Shown here: positions 55,628 to 64,000 of the stretch, in pieces
How positions within the stretch are numbered: the first letter of the stretch is position 1
Layout of the letters: the number at the start of each line of letters is the position of its first letter
Assembly: GCF_019063845.1 (NCBI RefSeq)
Contig: NZ_CP077683.1
Location: forward strand, 4,812,501 to 4,876,500
DNA length: 64,000 nucleotides
Source of the DNA: Geomonas subterranea
Lineage (GTDB): Bacteria; Desulfobacterota; Desulfuromonadia; Geobacterales; Geobacteraceae
Direction: 5' to 3'
Program-made: the position numbers and the translations under genes
Notes under the pieces: generated by a model
Database searches by the model: none
What the model was told of the DNA's origin: nothing
Seen by the model: only the letters and a program-made list of their open reading frames with translations

Positions 55628-56950
55628 ATGAAAGTGTTGTCTTTAGCGTCAACTGCTTTGGCCGCCCTCGCGCTCTTTTGCTGCAGTCCGGCCCTCGGTG
55701 CGTCCTGTACGACAACGGAATGCCACGCCCCCCTCTCCGCCTTCAAGTATCCCCACGCCCCGGTCAAGGAGGGAGACTGCTCCCCCTGTCACAGCCTGAA
55801 GGGAAAGGAGCACCCTGTGAAGGGGACGAAGACCTTCGAGCTGACAGCGAAGGGATCGGCCCTTTGCAAGGATTGCCATGACGTGCCTGGACAAAAGAAG
55901 GTGGTGCATGCGCCGGTGAGTGAAGGGGATTGCGTCAGTTGCCACAAGCCTCACGGCGCCAACAACCGCTTCCTTCTCGACGTGGGCGAAGATCGCTCCA
56001 AGCTCTGTTTCAACTGTCATGACGCCGCTCCCTTCAAGGCCAAGTTCATGCACGGGCCGGCCGCGGTCGGCTCCTGCAACGCCTGTCATGACCCTCACGC
56101 CTCCGCCGAAAACCGGCTCATGAAGGATAAGACACGCACCATCTGCCTGGGGTGCCACGCCGATTTCGCCTCACAGCTGAAGCAAGCCACCTACGTGCAC
56201 CCTCCCGTTTCCAAGGATCCCTGCACGGCCTGTCACGACCCCCATGGCTCCGCCGTCGAGATGTTCCTCAAGGTCAAGTCCCCCGACCTTTGCGTCGGGT
56301 GCCATGCGAAGATTGGCAAGCAGATCGGCCAGGTCAAAGTGCCGCACAAGCCGATGCTGGAAAAGGGTGGCTGCTCGAACTGCCATTCCGCTCATTTCTC
56401 CAAGGGGAAGAAGCTTCTCTCCGGCAGCGAGATGGAGGTCTGCCTCTCCTGCCATGTCAAGGGGAAGGCGGGTAACCTGCGAGACATCCAGGCCGAGATC
56501 AAGGACAAGAAGTACCTGCACGGTCCGCTTCAGAAAGGTTCCTGCAGTGCCTGCCACGACCCGCACGGCTCCGACAACGCGCGGCTTTTGCGCGGCAAGT
56601 ATCCCGAGGACCTTTACGCTCCGTACCAGGACGGTCTCTACGACGCCTGTCTGAAGTGCCACGACAGGAACCTGCTCAGGTTCCCAGAAACGACCATCTA
56701 CACCAAGTTCAGAAACGGCAACCGCAACCTGCACATAGTTCACGTCAAAATCCGCAAGGGTCGCACCTGTCGCATCTGCCATGAACCGCACGCAAGCGAC
56801 GGCGAGAAGTTGATCAGCAAGGCCGGCGCGCGGTTCGGAGACTGGAAAATACCGATCAACTTCGTCGTCAGCGGGACCGGCGGCAGCTGCGCGCCCGGTT
56901 GCCACAGACCGTTCAGTTACGACCGGCAGAGCCCGGTGAAGTACAACTAG
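55628..56950 (+). CDS. 15-heme c-type cytochrome
   Basis: This 440-residue secreted protein has a signal peptide (STALAALALFCCSPALGA). It contains thirteen CXXCH sites, one CX4CH site at the mature N-terminus (CTTTECH) and one CX3CH near the C-terminus (CAPGCH), fifteen possible hemes in all. Many sites occur as doubled CHDPHG/CxxCH units typical of Geobacter periplasmic and outer-surface cytochromes. It begins the porin-cytochrome operon. It is probably the periplasmic or surface electron carrier; it is not recognised as a named Omc protein. Confidence 0.93.
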   Translation: MKVLSLASTALAALALFCCSPALGASCTTTECHAPLSAFKYPHAPVKEGDCSPCHSLKGKEHPVKGTKTFELTAKGSALCKDCHDVPGQKKVVHAPVSEGDCVSCHKPHGANNRFLLDVGEDRSKLCFNCHDAAPFKAKFMHGPAAVGSCNACHDPHASAENRLMKDKTRTICLGCHADFASQLKQATYVHPPVSKDPCTACHDPHGSAVEMFLKVKSPDLCVGCHAKIGKQIGQVKVPHKPMLEKGGCSNCHSAHFSKGKKLLSGSEMEVCLSCHVKGKAGNLRDIQAEIKDKKYLHGPLQKGSCSACHDPHGSDNARLLRGKYPEDLYAPYQDGLYDACLKCHDRNLLRFPETTIYTKFRNGNRNLHIVHVKIRKGRTCRICHEPHASDGEKLISKAGARFGDWKIPINFVVSGTGGSCAPGCHRPFSYDRQSPVKYN

Positions 56951-57004
56951 CGACCATTAAACGTCCCCCCGCGACCCGGGGGCTTGTGCAAAAGGAGCAG
57001 TGAC

Positions 57005-58225
57005 ATGACCCGGACAGACACCTTGAGTAAAAACTTGAAGCGTCTCATTGCGTTCTTCTGCGTGGGTGCCGCGCTTTCCGGTTGCGCGGCCTCGAAGCCG
57101 AAACTGGCGCCGTCGTTTTTCCCGCCGCCGCCCGATGAACCGCACATCCAGTACCTCATGGGGATCAACAACTCGAGCGACCTGGGTAGTTCAAGCGGCG
57201 GAGTTGGGAAACTGCTTCTGGGTGGCTCCCAGGTCATCACCTCCATCGGCAAGCCGTACGGTATCACCTATAAGAAGGGAAAAATCTACGTCTGCGACGT
57301 CGAGTCGGGGCAGGTCATCGTCATCGACATCGTGCAGAACACGATGCGCAACCTGAGCGACGAGGCCGGCGCCGGGGAGCTGAGAAAGCCCATCGGCGTC
57401 GCGGTCGACGACGAAGGCAACGTCTACGTGGCCGATTCCGGCCGCAAGGATATCGCCGTCTACGATGAAAACGGGAAGTTCCTGAGATCCATGGGGAAGG
57501 GGCTTGCCAAGAGGACGCTCATAGGCGTCGCGGTCTACAAGGATTTCCTGATCACCGCGGACAACGCCACCGGGCTCATCTTCGTGCTTGACCGCAAATC
57601 CGGGGAAATTCTCAACACCCTGGGGAACAGCCCCGACTCCTCGAAGAACCCGTCCCTTCCCAACGGGTTGACTGTCGACAAGCAGGGTTTCATCCACGTG
57701 GTCAGTGTCGGCAACGGCACCGTCAAGGAGTACGACCTGGACGGCAACCTCCGCTCCAGCTTCGGCACCCTTGGTGACGTTCCCGGCCAGTTCACCCGTC
57801 CCAGGGGGGTCGACGTGGATGACGACGGCAACATTTTCGTCGTGGACGCGGGACACGGGGTGGTGCAGGTGTTCAACTCCGAACGCCGGATCCTGGGCGA
57901 TTTCGGCCGCCCCGGTCTCCTCCAGGGGTCCCTGAACCTCCCTGCCGGTGTGGTCACCACCAAGGATCATCTGGACCTGTTCCAGAAATACGCCGCCCCG
58001 GGATTCAAGCTGACAGAGCTGATATTCGTCACCAACCAGTTCAAAAGCAGTATCAACAAATACATTGCCGTGTATGGCATGGGCGAGATGACCGGGTGGA
58101 AGTCTCCCAAGGCTGAACCGAAGGCTGAGCCAAAAGCTGAACCGAAGGCTGGGCCGAAAGCTGAACCGAAGGCTGAGCCAAAAGCTGAACCGAAAGCCAA
58201 GGACGGAAAGGCTGGGGAGAAATAG
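57005..58225 (+). CDS. NHL-repeat beta-propeller lipoprotein with PKAE tail
   Basis: This 406-residue lipoprotein (lipobox ALSGC) has a six-bladed NHL propeller (about 75-330: repeats of IGVAVDDEGNVYVADSGRK, RGVDVDDDGNIFVVDAGHG). It ends in a tandem PKAE/PKAG tail (about 370-400). AAAGGAGC precedes the ATG at 57005. NHL propellers usually bind proteins or RNA; next to cytochromes and a barrel they are thought to organise the conduit. A related NHL gene lies downstream in the same operon. Confidence 0.9.
   Translation: MTRTDTLSKNLKRLIAFFCVGAALSGCAASKPKLAPSFFPPPPDEPHIQYLMGINNSSDLGSSSGGVGKLLLGGSQVITSIGKPYGITYKKGKIYVCDVESGQVIVIDIVQNTMRNLSDEAGAGELRKPIGVAVDDEGNVYVADSGRKDIAVYDENGKFLRSMGKGLAKRTLIGVAVYKDFLITADNATGLIFVLDRKSGEILNTLGNSPDSSKNPSLPNGLTVDKQGFIHVVSVGNGTVKEYDLDGNLRSSFGTLGDVPGQFTRPRGVDVDDDGNIFVVDAGHGVVQVFNSERRILGDFGRPGLLQGSLNLPAGVVTTKDHLDLFQKYAAPGFKLTELIFVTNQFKSSINKYIAVYGMGEMTGWKSPKAEPKAEPKAEPKAGPKAEPKAEPKAEPKAKDGKAGEK
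58111..58201 (+). repeat. In-frame tandem repeat encoding the PKAE tail
   Basis: Seven or so degenerate 12-base units (AAGGCTGAACCG / AAAGCTGAGCCA) encode PKAE. Slippage could vary the tail length between strains. Confidence 0.8.
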
Positions 58226-58259
58226 CAGCCTTGTAGACCACCAAGTACCTGGAGTGCTG

Positions 58260-58832
58260 ATGCTGAAAAAGCTAGGGTCCATACTTTTTATTGCTTATGC
58301 GTTGAGCGTGCTATGCGGTTGCGATCCGGTCACCCTGCACAAGGTCACGTCCACCATCTTCGATGGGGTGCCCAGCCTCCCACCTGCGGAACAGTTGTGT
58401 CAGGAGTACCAGGCGACCAAGGCGGAAGACGAGAAAAAGAAGGACAACGTCAAGTTGGCGTCGGATGCCGCTGCTTCAGGTTCCAGCCATCTTCCTTACC
58501 GTGAAAAACGCTGCAACGCCTGTCACGACAAGACCCAGGACTCCGGGTTGATAAAGCCCAAGGCGCAGCTGTGCTTCGTATGTCACCCGAAAATCATCAA
58601 GGGGAGCATGGCTCACGGCCCGGCCGCTGTCGGCAGCTGCCTCGAGTGCCACGAACCGCATTCCTCCAACTACCCCGCGCTCATGAAGGCTGAGAAGGGG
58701 AAGCTTTGCGCAGGGTGCCACCAGGAGAAACGGCTCGCACTGGCGATGCACCAGAAAGTCTCTTCCAACGGTATGTTTTGCATGGACTGTCATGATCCCC
58801 ATGGCGGCGCCTCTGCGTACTTCCTCCGCTAG
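58260..58832 (+). CDS. Pentaheme cytochrome lipoprotein
   Basis: This 190-residue lipoprotein (lipobox VLCGC) has five CXXCH sites: CNACH, CFVCH, CLECH, CAGCH and CMDCH. The Lys/Glu-rich stretch at about 50-75 precedes them. GGAG precedes the ATG at 58260; an in-frame GTG six bases earlier is also possible. It lies two bases before the barrel gene, so it is probably the periplasmic or outer-membrane cytochrome that enters the barrel, as OmaB does for OmbB. Confidence 0.9.
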   Translation: MLKKLGSILFIAYALSVLCGCDPVTLHKVTSTIFDGVPSLPPAEQLCQEYQATKAEDEKKKDNVKLASDAAASGSSHLPYREKRCNACHDKTQDSGLIKPKAQLCFVCHPKIIKGSMAHGPAAVGSCLECHEPHSSNYPALMKAEKGKLCAGCHQEKRLALAMHQKVSSNGMFCMDCHDPHGGASAYFLR

Positions 58833-58834
58833 CC

Positions 58835-60771
58835 ATGAATGTTCGCTTCCTGCTCCCCTGCTTTGTGATCTGCCTGGCGCTGCCGCGTCTTTGCAGCGCC
58901 GCGCGCAACGTCGCCGTCATCCAGCAACCGAGCCTGCTCATGTTCGGCGATGTGAAGCAGGCAGTCGGCGTGACCTACGTTGCCAACGAGCGCGTCACTG
59001 ATACCACCAAGACCTCCGGTCAGTCCCTCAGCGAGCGGTACTCGCTGGGCACGAGCCTCGCGATTTTCGACCCGAACTTGATGTTGTTCGACATAAGCGT
59101 CGGAGGGAGCTACCAGAATGAGCTTGGCGGCCGCGGGGCCTCCGCGCTCGATGCTCAGTACAACATCGTCGGCACGGGCCTTGCCGACAGCCGCACTCCC
59201 TTCGGCGTCACCGCCTCCCGTACCACCACCTTCATCGCCAACGGCTACACCCCTTCCCATACGGTCACCAGCACCAACACGTCGGTGTACGGGCGGCTGA
59301 TGCATGACATCATGCCGCTGCAAATAAGCTATGGGCATGGCACCACCAGCTCCAGCGGCCTCGATGTCGACTACAACTCGACTTCCGATTCCATGGCGCT
59401 TTCGGGGAAGTACGACGTGGACTGGAGCAGCACCACCTTTGGTCTCGGGTTTACCTCCGACCACTCAGGCAACCGGGACAGCAGGGCCTACCGTTTTACT
59501 TTGAACAACTCCAGTTCGCTGGACCCAAAGAAGACTTACCTGTTGAACTCGTTGCTTACCATCAACGATACCAGGCCCGTTGATATTCCGAACCGGACCA
59601 TCAACTGGTCGGAATCCCTGAGCGCGCACCTGGGGAAGGCGCTGACCGCCTCCCTTGCGTTGGAGCTCTCCGACAGTTCCACGGCTGACTTCGAAGGCAA
59701 CCGCCAGAGCCAGACCACGAGAAGCATCGCGGGTACACTCTCCCACCAGCTCTTCCAGAGCCTGTCCACCATAGTCTCCGGCGACGTGAGCGACAGCAGC
59801 GCCTACGGTGGCGAAACCTTCAGCTACGGCGGCGGAATCTCGCTGGCCTACAACAAGGTGCTTCCGGCCAACAGCAAGCTCGGACTCACTTTCGGCTACA
59901 ACACCAGAATCACCGACCAAAAGATCCTGCTATCGGAAGTCGCGGTGCCTGACGAGCCACACACGGTGGCGCAGTTGGGCGAACACATCCCGCTGAGCAC
60001 CATAGGGACCATCTCACGCGTCGTCAGTGTCCGTAGCCTGAACCCTGATACCACCTACATCGAAAACGTGGACTACCGGGTCAATTTAGCCGAGAGATCC
60101 ATCGAGATACTCAACATCGCGCCTCTCACCAATATCCTGGTGTCCTACGCGGTGGCTGTAAACCCTGATATCAACTACCAGTCCACAGGTTACACCAACG
60201 GCTTCATCATAAGCCTGCTCGGGAACCTGTACACCATCTCAGGCAACATGTCGGTGCATCGGGAGACCCAACTGGACGGGGCCGTCACCGTACCACTCAG
60301 CAAGAGCACCAACTACAACCTGCGCGGCGATGCCAACTTCGGCAAACTGAAATGCGGGGCGGAGTACTCCTACTCGGACAACGTCTCCCATAGCTACTCC
60401 AAGGTGCGCACCTATGCCAACTACAACACCTACCTCACCACGACCGACTCCTTCGGGGTAAGCATGTCGGACGACTATTTCATGTATCCGACGGGGGGAT
60501 ATCGGGGGGGGGGTATGACGAGAACACCATAGCCGCCACCGCCACCTACACCGGGTTGCTGCTGCAGTCCGTCAACACCACCGCCTCGGTGGCGGGGACC
60601 GACAGCCGCAATCCCTATGGCTCCACGAACACGTTCCTGACCAGGTTGGGAGTGGGCACCACCTTCCGCAAGCTGAGTTGCTCACTGGATTTCACCAATA
60701 TCTTCCGCTTCACAGATAAGACATCCACCCGGGACACCACCGTCATAGCACGCGTGGTAAGGAGTTTCTGA
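58835..60771 (+). CDS. Outer-membrane beta-barrel of a porin-cytochrome conduit, with a frameshift
   Basis: The protein has a signal peptide (LLPCFVICLALPRLCSA) and long runs of alternating polar/hydrophobic strands rich in Tyr, Ser and Thr, as in outer-membrane barrels; a POTRA or plug domain is not seen. The open frame stops at 60532 just after a run of ten G (60504-60513). A shift there opens the frame YDENTIAATATYTGLLLQSVNTTASVAGTD and continues to a strand ending VVARVVRSF (ends in Phe) at 60771, as expected for a barrel. About 645 residues result. The stop then overlaps the next ATG (TGATG). Homologues in Geobacter ext or omb clusters carry cytochromes across the membrane. Confidence 0.85.
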
Positions 60772-61877
60772 TGCGTATCCATGGTTGCGGCAGAGGGAGC
60801 ACGTGGCGGCAGCGGCTTCTCTGGGCGGGGGTGGGGGGCGCTATGATGCTGCTCTTGGCGGCATGCGCGACCCCGGTCGTCCCGCTTTTGCAGCGCGGTG
60901 ATGCGGCCGGGCCCCAGTGGCCAGAGCCCCCGATGCGCGCCAAGATCCGCTGGGTCAAGAGCATCGAGACTCCCCAGGACGCTGGGATAGCACGCAGCGC
61001 CTGGAGGCACGCCGTGGAATTCTTCACAGGGGCCGCGGCGGACAACATCGTCAAGCCGCACGGTGTTTATTTCGACGAAGCCGGCCGGCTGTTTGTCGCG
61101 GATGCCGGCGTCGGAGTGGTGCACCTGTTCGACACCAGGAACGGGGCCTACAAAAGGATAACCGGCCCCTCCGGGCTACCTTTCCGTTCACCGATCGGCC
61201 TCGCACAGGACGACGCGGGCGGCCTCTTCATCTCCGATTCCGCAGCGGACACCGTCTACCGTTACGATCTGGCCAGCGGTGACGTCACCCCGTTTTGTCG
61301 GGAGATGGCCCGGCCCACCGGCATTGCCTACAACAGGGTGAACAAGCTTCTCTACGTCGCCGAAACGGGATACGGGCGCGTGGTGGCCCTGGACCGCAAC
61401 GCCGGGCAGAAGCTCACCATCCATACCTCGAAGAGTGGGGAAGGTCTGTTCAACAAGCCCATCGACCTGGCCGTTGACCGGGCCGGACGCGTCTACGTCA
61501 ACGACCCGCTCAATTACAAGATCAACGTCTTCACCCCGGACGGCAGGCTGCAGCAGCGGTTCGGCGAAATGGGTGACGCCCCCGGGCAGATGGACAAGCC
61601 TAAGGGGATCGCGGTGGACGCCGAGGGGCGCATCTTCGTCTGCGATTCGCTGCTCGACACGGTGCAGCTCTTCGACGCCAGTGGCGTGTACATGTTCAGT
61701 TTCGGCGCCAACGGAACCGGCGCCGGCGACTTCTGGATGCCATCGGGGATCCACATCGCCAGTAACTGGGTCTTTGTTTCCGATACCTACAATAATCGCG
61801 TGCAGGTATTCCAGATCCTCTCCAACGAGGACTCCGTGGATGATGAACCGGCTTCGCAGCCAACCAGTAAGAGGTGA
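60771..61877 (+). CDS. NHL-repeat beta-propeller lipoprotein
   Basis: This 368-residue lipoprotein has lipobox LLAAC and a six-bladed propeller (about 85-345) with blades such as HGVYFDEAGRLFVADAGVG, IGLAQDDAGGLFISDSA and KGIAVDAEGRIFVCDS. It is similar in form to the NHL protein two genes upstream but has no PKAE tail. Its start overlaps the barrel stop (TGATG). It is probably a surface or periplasmic component of the same electron conduit. Confidence 0.9.
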   Translation: MRIHGCGRGSTWRQRLLWAGVGGAMMLLLAACATPVVPLLQRGDAAGPQWPEPPMRAKIRWVKSIETPQDAGIARSAWRHAVEFFTGAAADNIVKPHGVYFDEAGRLFVADAGVGVVHLFDTRNGAYKRITGPSGLPFRSPIGLAQDDAGGLFISDSAADTVYRYDLASGDVTPFCREMARPTGIAYNRVNKLLYVAETGYGRVVALDRNAGQKLTIHTSKSGEGLFNKPIDLAVDRAGRVYVNDPLNYKINVFTPDGRLQQRFGEMGDAPGQMDKPKGIAVDAEGRIFVCDSLLDTVQLFDASGVYMFSFGANGTGAGDFWMPSGIHIASNWVFVSDTYNNRVQVFQILSNEDSVDDEPASQPTSKR

Positions 61878-61878
61878 A

Positions 61879-63723
61879 ATGATGAACACACCAACATTGA
61901 TGTGGAGGATCGGACGTCATGTCATCGCCGCTGCGCTGGCAGCCGGCGTTGCCGGCACGCCTGCCCACGCCAAGCTGAGCGTGCTCAGTTCTCCTCACAA
62001 TCTCTCCGCCAGTGGCGGCAGGGGGGGGAGCCGCCCCGGTGTAAGCTTCAGCGAGGAAAGGCGGGTGTGCGTATTCTGCCACGTCCCGCACCAGGCCACT
62101 CCCGGCCTTCCGCTTTGGAGCCGGCCGCTTTCCCCTGAAGGGACCAATTACAGGCTGTACCAGTCTTCGACACTCAGCGCCACGGCGGTGACGGGAAAGC
62201 CGACCGGCGCCTCGCGGCTGTGTCTTAGCTGCCATGACGGCACCATCGCGCTCGGGCAGTTCGCCGGCAGCGGGATCACGACCGCGGTCACCATGCCTGG
62301 TGGAACCACCGACAACCCCAATCTCACCATTAACCTTACGGACGACCATCCCATATCCATCCAGTACACCGAGGCCGTGGCGCAGCAAAGTCAGCTCGTC
62401 TCACCATCCGCACTGCAGGGACGGGTGCGCCTTGAAGGCGGTTCCGTGCTGCAATGCACCTCGTGCCACGACCCTCACGACAACCAGTTCGGGGATTTTC
62501 TGGTCATCAACAACACCAACCCCTCGCTTCCCAACTACCAGCCCGGCGCACCGCTTTGCGTCGCGTGCCACCGCCCGGCAGGGTGGGACAGCGCGGCCCA
62601 CAACCCTGTCCGTACTCCAACTCTCCCCAATGGCTGCGTGACCTGCCACGTCGTTCACAACGCCCCCGGTCCCGTGCGTCTTCTGCGCGGCGCCAAGCAG
62701 GAGGATACCTGCTATCAAAGCTGCCACAATGGCACCGGGATGGGAGCCGACATCAAATCCCTCCTTGGCACCGGGATGCACCGCCATCCGGTGGGTGAGG
62801 ACGGCGGTGGTGTCGGGCATGACGAAAAGGAGTCGTTGCCGGCCGCCGAGCACCATGTCCAATGCGTGGACTGCCACAATCCCCATCAAGCCGCGGTCGA
62901 GGCGACACCACTTTCACTGCCGCCGTTTGTGAACGGCACTCTCAGAGGGGTCGTCAAGGACAACCTGGGGGGGAAGGCCGACTACGAGTACGAGATCTGC
63001 TTCAAGTGCCACTCCGGTGCCAATGCCGACAAGTTCGCCGGCGTCCTCGAGCCCAAGCCCAACCGCGTTATCGCGGAGCAGAACCAGGCATTCCGCTTCG
63101 ACATCCTGAACCCGTCCTTTCACCCGGTGATGGCCGACCGCAAGACCTCCGGGGCGAGCCTTCTGGTCGAGCTGCAGAGCTCCATGAAGCGGATCTACTG
63201 TTCCGACTGCCACAACAACAGCCTTGGCACCAGGGCCGGCGGCAGCGGCCCCAGCGGGCCTCACGGGTCGCAGTATCCGCACATACTGATCGGCCAGTAC
63301 GACATGCCGGTGGCCGGGTCGGCAACGACCTCATACAACAAGTCGCAGTATGCCCTTTGCTTCCGGTGCCACTCCGAGGATTACGTCATGGTAACCGGGA
63401 CGGCTTTCAACGACGCCGGAGTGAATGAGCACGCCACCCATGTTCGTGACCGCCTCATTCCCTGCTTCGCCTGTCACGACCCGCACGGCGTTCCATGGAG
63501 GCTTGGTGGGACCGCCGCCAACAACGCGCACCTGGTCAACTTCGACAAGGATTACACCGTGGGTGCCCAAGTTGCCACCCCCGTCTATGTGACCAGCGCT
63601 CCCGGTGTCGGCAGTTGCACCGTCAACTGCCATACCGTAGCCGGCAACACCCATGGCTACACCAAGTCCGCCGCCAAAGGCGTGCTGCGGTTCAAGCCAG
63701 CCGCCTTCCCGAAAAAGCGCTAG
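61879..63723 (+). CDS. 12-heme c-type cytochrome
   Basis: This 614-residue secreted protein has a signal peptide (VIAAALAAGVAGTPAHA). It has ten CXXCH sites plus two CX3CH sites (CYQSCH and CTVNCH), and long non-heme loops as in extracellular terminal cytochromes of the OmcB/ExtA type. The ATG at 61879 directly follows the NHL gene stop. It is the last gene of the operon, followed by a strong terminator. It is probably the outer-surface partner that delivers electrons to minerals, humics or electrodes. Confidence 0.92.
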   Translation: MMNTPTLMWRIGRHVIAAALAAGVAGTPAHAKLSVLSSPHNLSASGGRGGSRPGVSFSEERRVCVFCHVPHQATPGLPLWSRPLSPEGTNYRLYQSSTLSATAVTGKPTGASRLCLSCHDGTIALGQFAGSGITTAVTMPGGTTDNPNLTINLTDDHPISIQYTEAVAQQSQLVSPSALQGRVRLEGGSVLQCTSCHDPHDNQFGDFLVINNTNPSLPNYQPGAPLCVACHRPAGWDSAAHNPVRTPTLPNGCVTCHVVHNAPGPVRLLRGAKQEDTCYQSCHNGTGMGADIKSLLGTGMHRHPVGEDGGGVGHDEKESLPAAEHHVQCVDCHNPHQAAVEATPLSLPPFVNGTLRGVVKDNLGGKADYEYEICFKCHSGANADKFAGVLEPKPNRVIAEQNQAFRFDILNPSFHPVMADRKTSGASLLVELQSSMKRIYCSDCHNNSLGTRAGGSGPSGPHGSQYPHILIGQYDMPVAGSATTSYNKSQYALCFRCHSEDYVMVTGTAFNDAGVNEHATHVRDRLIPCFACHDPHGVPWRLGGTAANNAHLVNFDKDYTVGAQVATPVYVTSAPGVGSCTVNCHTVAGNTHGYTKSAAKGVLRFKPAAFPKKR

Positions 63724-63746
63724 GCTAGCCCTTTCACGCTGCACAG

Positions 63747-63784
63747 AAGCTCCCACCATTAACCTGGTGGGAGCTTTTTTTTCG
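63747..63784 (+). terminator. Rho-independent terminator of the cytochrome operon
   Basis: AAGCTCCCACCA pairs with TGGTGGGAGCTT around TTAACC and is followed by eight T. It ends the six-gene operon. Confidence 0.95.
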
Positions 63785-64000
63785 TCAGCTCCGCCCTCTC
63801 ACGTCATCTCACTTCACATGCGGTTAAAAGACCGCATCCGTCTCCGTTATTTGGCCAGCAAGCGTAGCGTGCAGGGGCCGTGTTTTCGCTACGAAGCGGT
63901 GTGCCGAGGCCTGGTGACAGTAAAAAATAAATAGCTAACCCACCGGAAAAACAGTATTTGGTGGATCTGGTGCAGGGTTCGCGAAAATTATTCGCGGTGT
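63785..64000. other. Intergenic sequence with no supported feature
   Basis: This is the last 216 bases, after the terminator. It contains inverted repeats (AGCGTAGCG/CGCTACGAAGC and TTCGCGAAAATTATTCGCG) but no convincing gene start, tRNA or riboswitch. Confidence 0.6.

Overview
The window reads as chromosomal DNA of an anaerobic, metal-reducing Geobacterales bacterium (Geobacter, Citrifermentans or Geomonas type). This is inferred from the GC-rich sequence, two 12-15 heme c-type cytochromes next to beta-propeller lipoproteins and an outer-membrane barrel, a Rieske/cytochrome b complex paired with a multiheme cytochrome, a hybrid-cluster protein, many two-component and chemotaxis genes, and a probable selenoprotein. 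No species can be assigned from sequence alone.

Layout. 1-3.3 kb: the 23S and 5S rRNA end of an rrn operon with its terminator. 3.4-9.4 kb: housekeeping and stress genes (Lon, a DJ-1/PfpI protein, pirin, an OmpA-type lipoprotein, an alpha/beta hydrolase). 9.9-16.8 kb: a specialised-metabolism island with a radical SAM enzyme, a secreted protein, a translationally coupled methyltransferase / U32 protein / type III polyketide synthase trio, and a convergent second radical SAM enzyme. 17-25 kb: polyphosphate kinase with a histone-H1-like N-terminal tail, a small Cys protein, hybrid-cluster protein with a possible HcpR operator, and an MFS transporter divergent from a LysR regulator. 25-37.5 kb: an eleven-gene minus-strand chemosensory operon (STAS, CheA, CheW, MCP, CheR, CheD, CheB, two histidine kinases, a receiver and a solo CheB domain), headed by an excellent sigma-28 promoter. 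37.7-42.2 kb: a multipass membrane protein, a 27-residue membrane peptide with an extended Shine-Dalgarno, and Tad pilus genes tadC, tadB and tadA/cpaF.

At about 42.23 kb tadA and an asparagine synthase gene are both cut at their 5' ends and joined head to head. This is either a deletion/inversion junction or a chimeric assembly join. The amidotransferase fragment continues into an AMP-ligase, an NAD synthase-like protein, an acyl carrier protein and a hexapeptide acyltransferase (42.2-46.5 kb), probably for modifying a surface glycan or lipid. 46.5-48.9 kb: a quinol-oxidising Rieske / cytochrome b / pentaheme cytochrome complex. 49.1-50.5 kb: a carboxymuconolactone-decarboxylase-like protein and ArsS, a radical SAM enzyme whose true C-terminus is reached only after correcting a one-base slip and reading a UGA as selenocysteine; a SECIS-like hairpin follows. 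50.5-55.4 kb: assorted genes (SDR, ferredoxin, histidine kinase, HMA metal-binding protein, DUF2318 protein).

55.6-63.7 kb: a six-gene porin-cytochrome operon ordered 15-heme cytochrome, NHL lipoprotein, pentaheme lipoprotein, outer-membrane barrel, NHL lipoprotein, 12-heme cytochrome. It probably carries electrons across the outer membrane to extracellular acceptors. The barrel gene is frameshifted in a run of ten G. Two homopolymer frameshifts and one abrupt gene-gene join mean assembly quality should be considered before any of these is read as biology.
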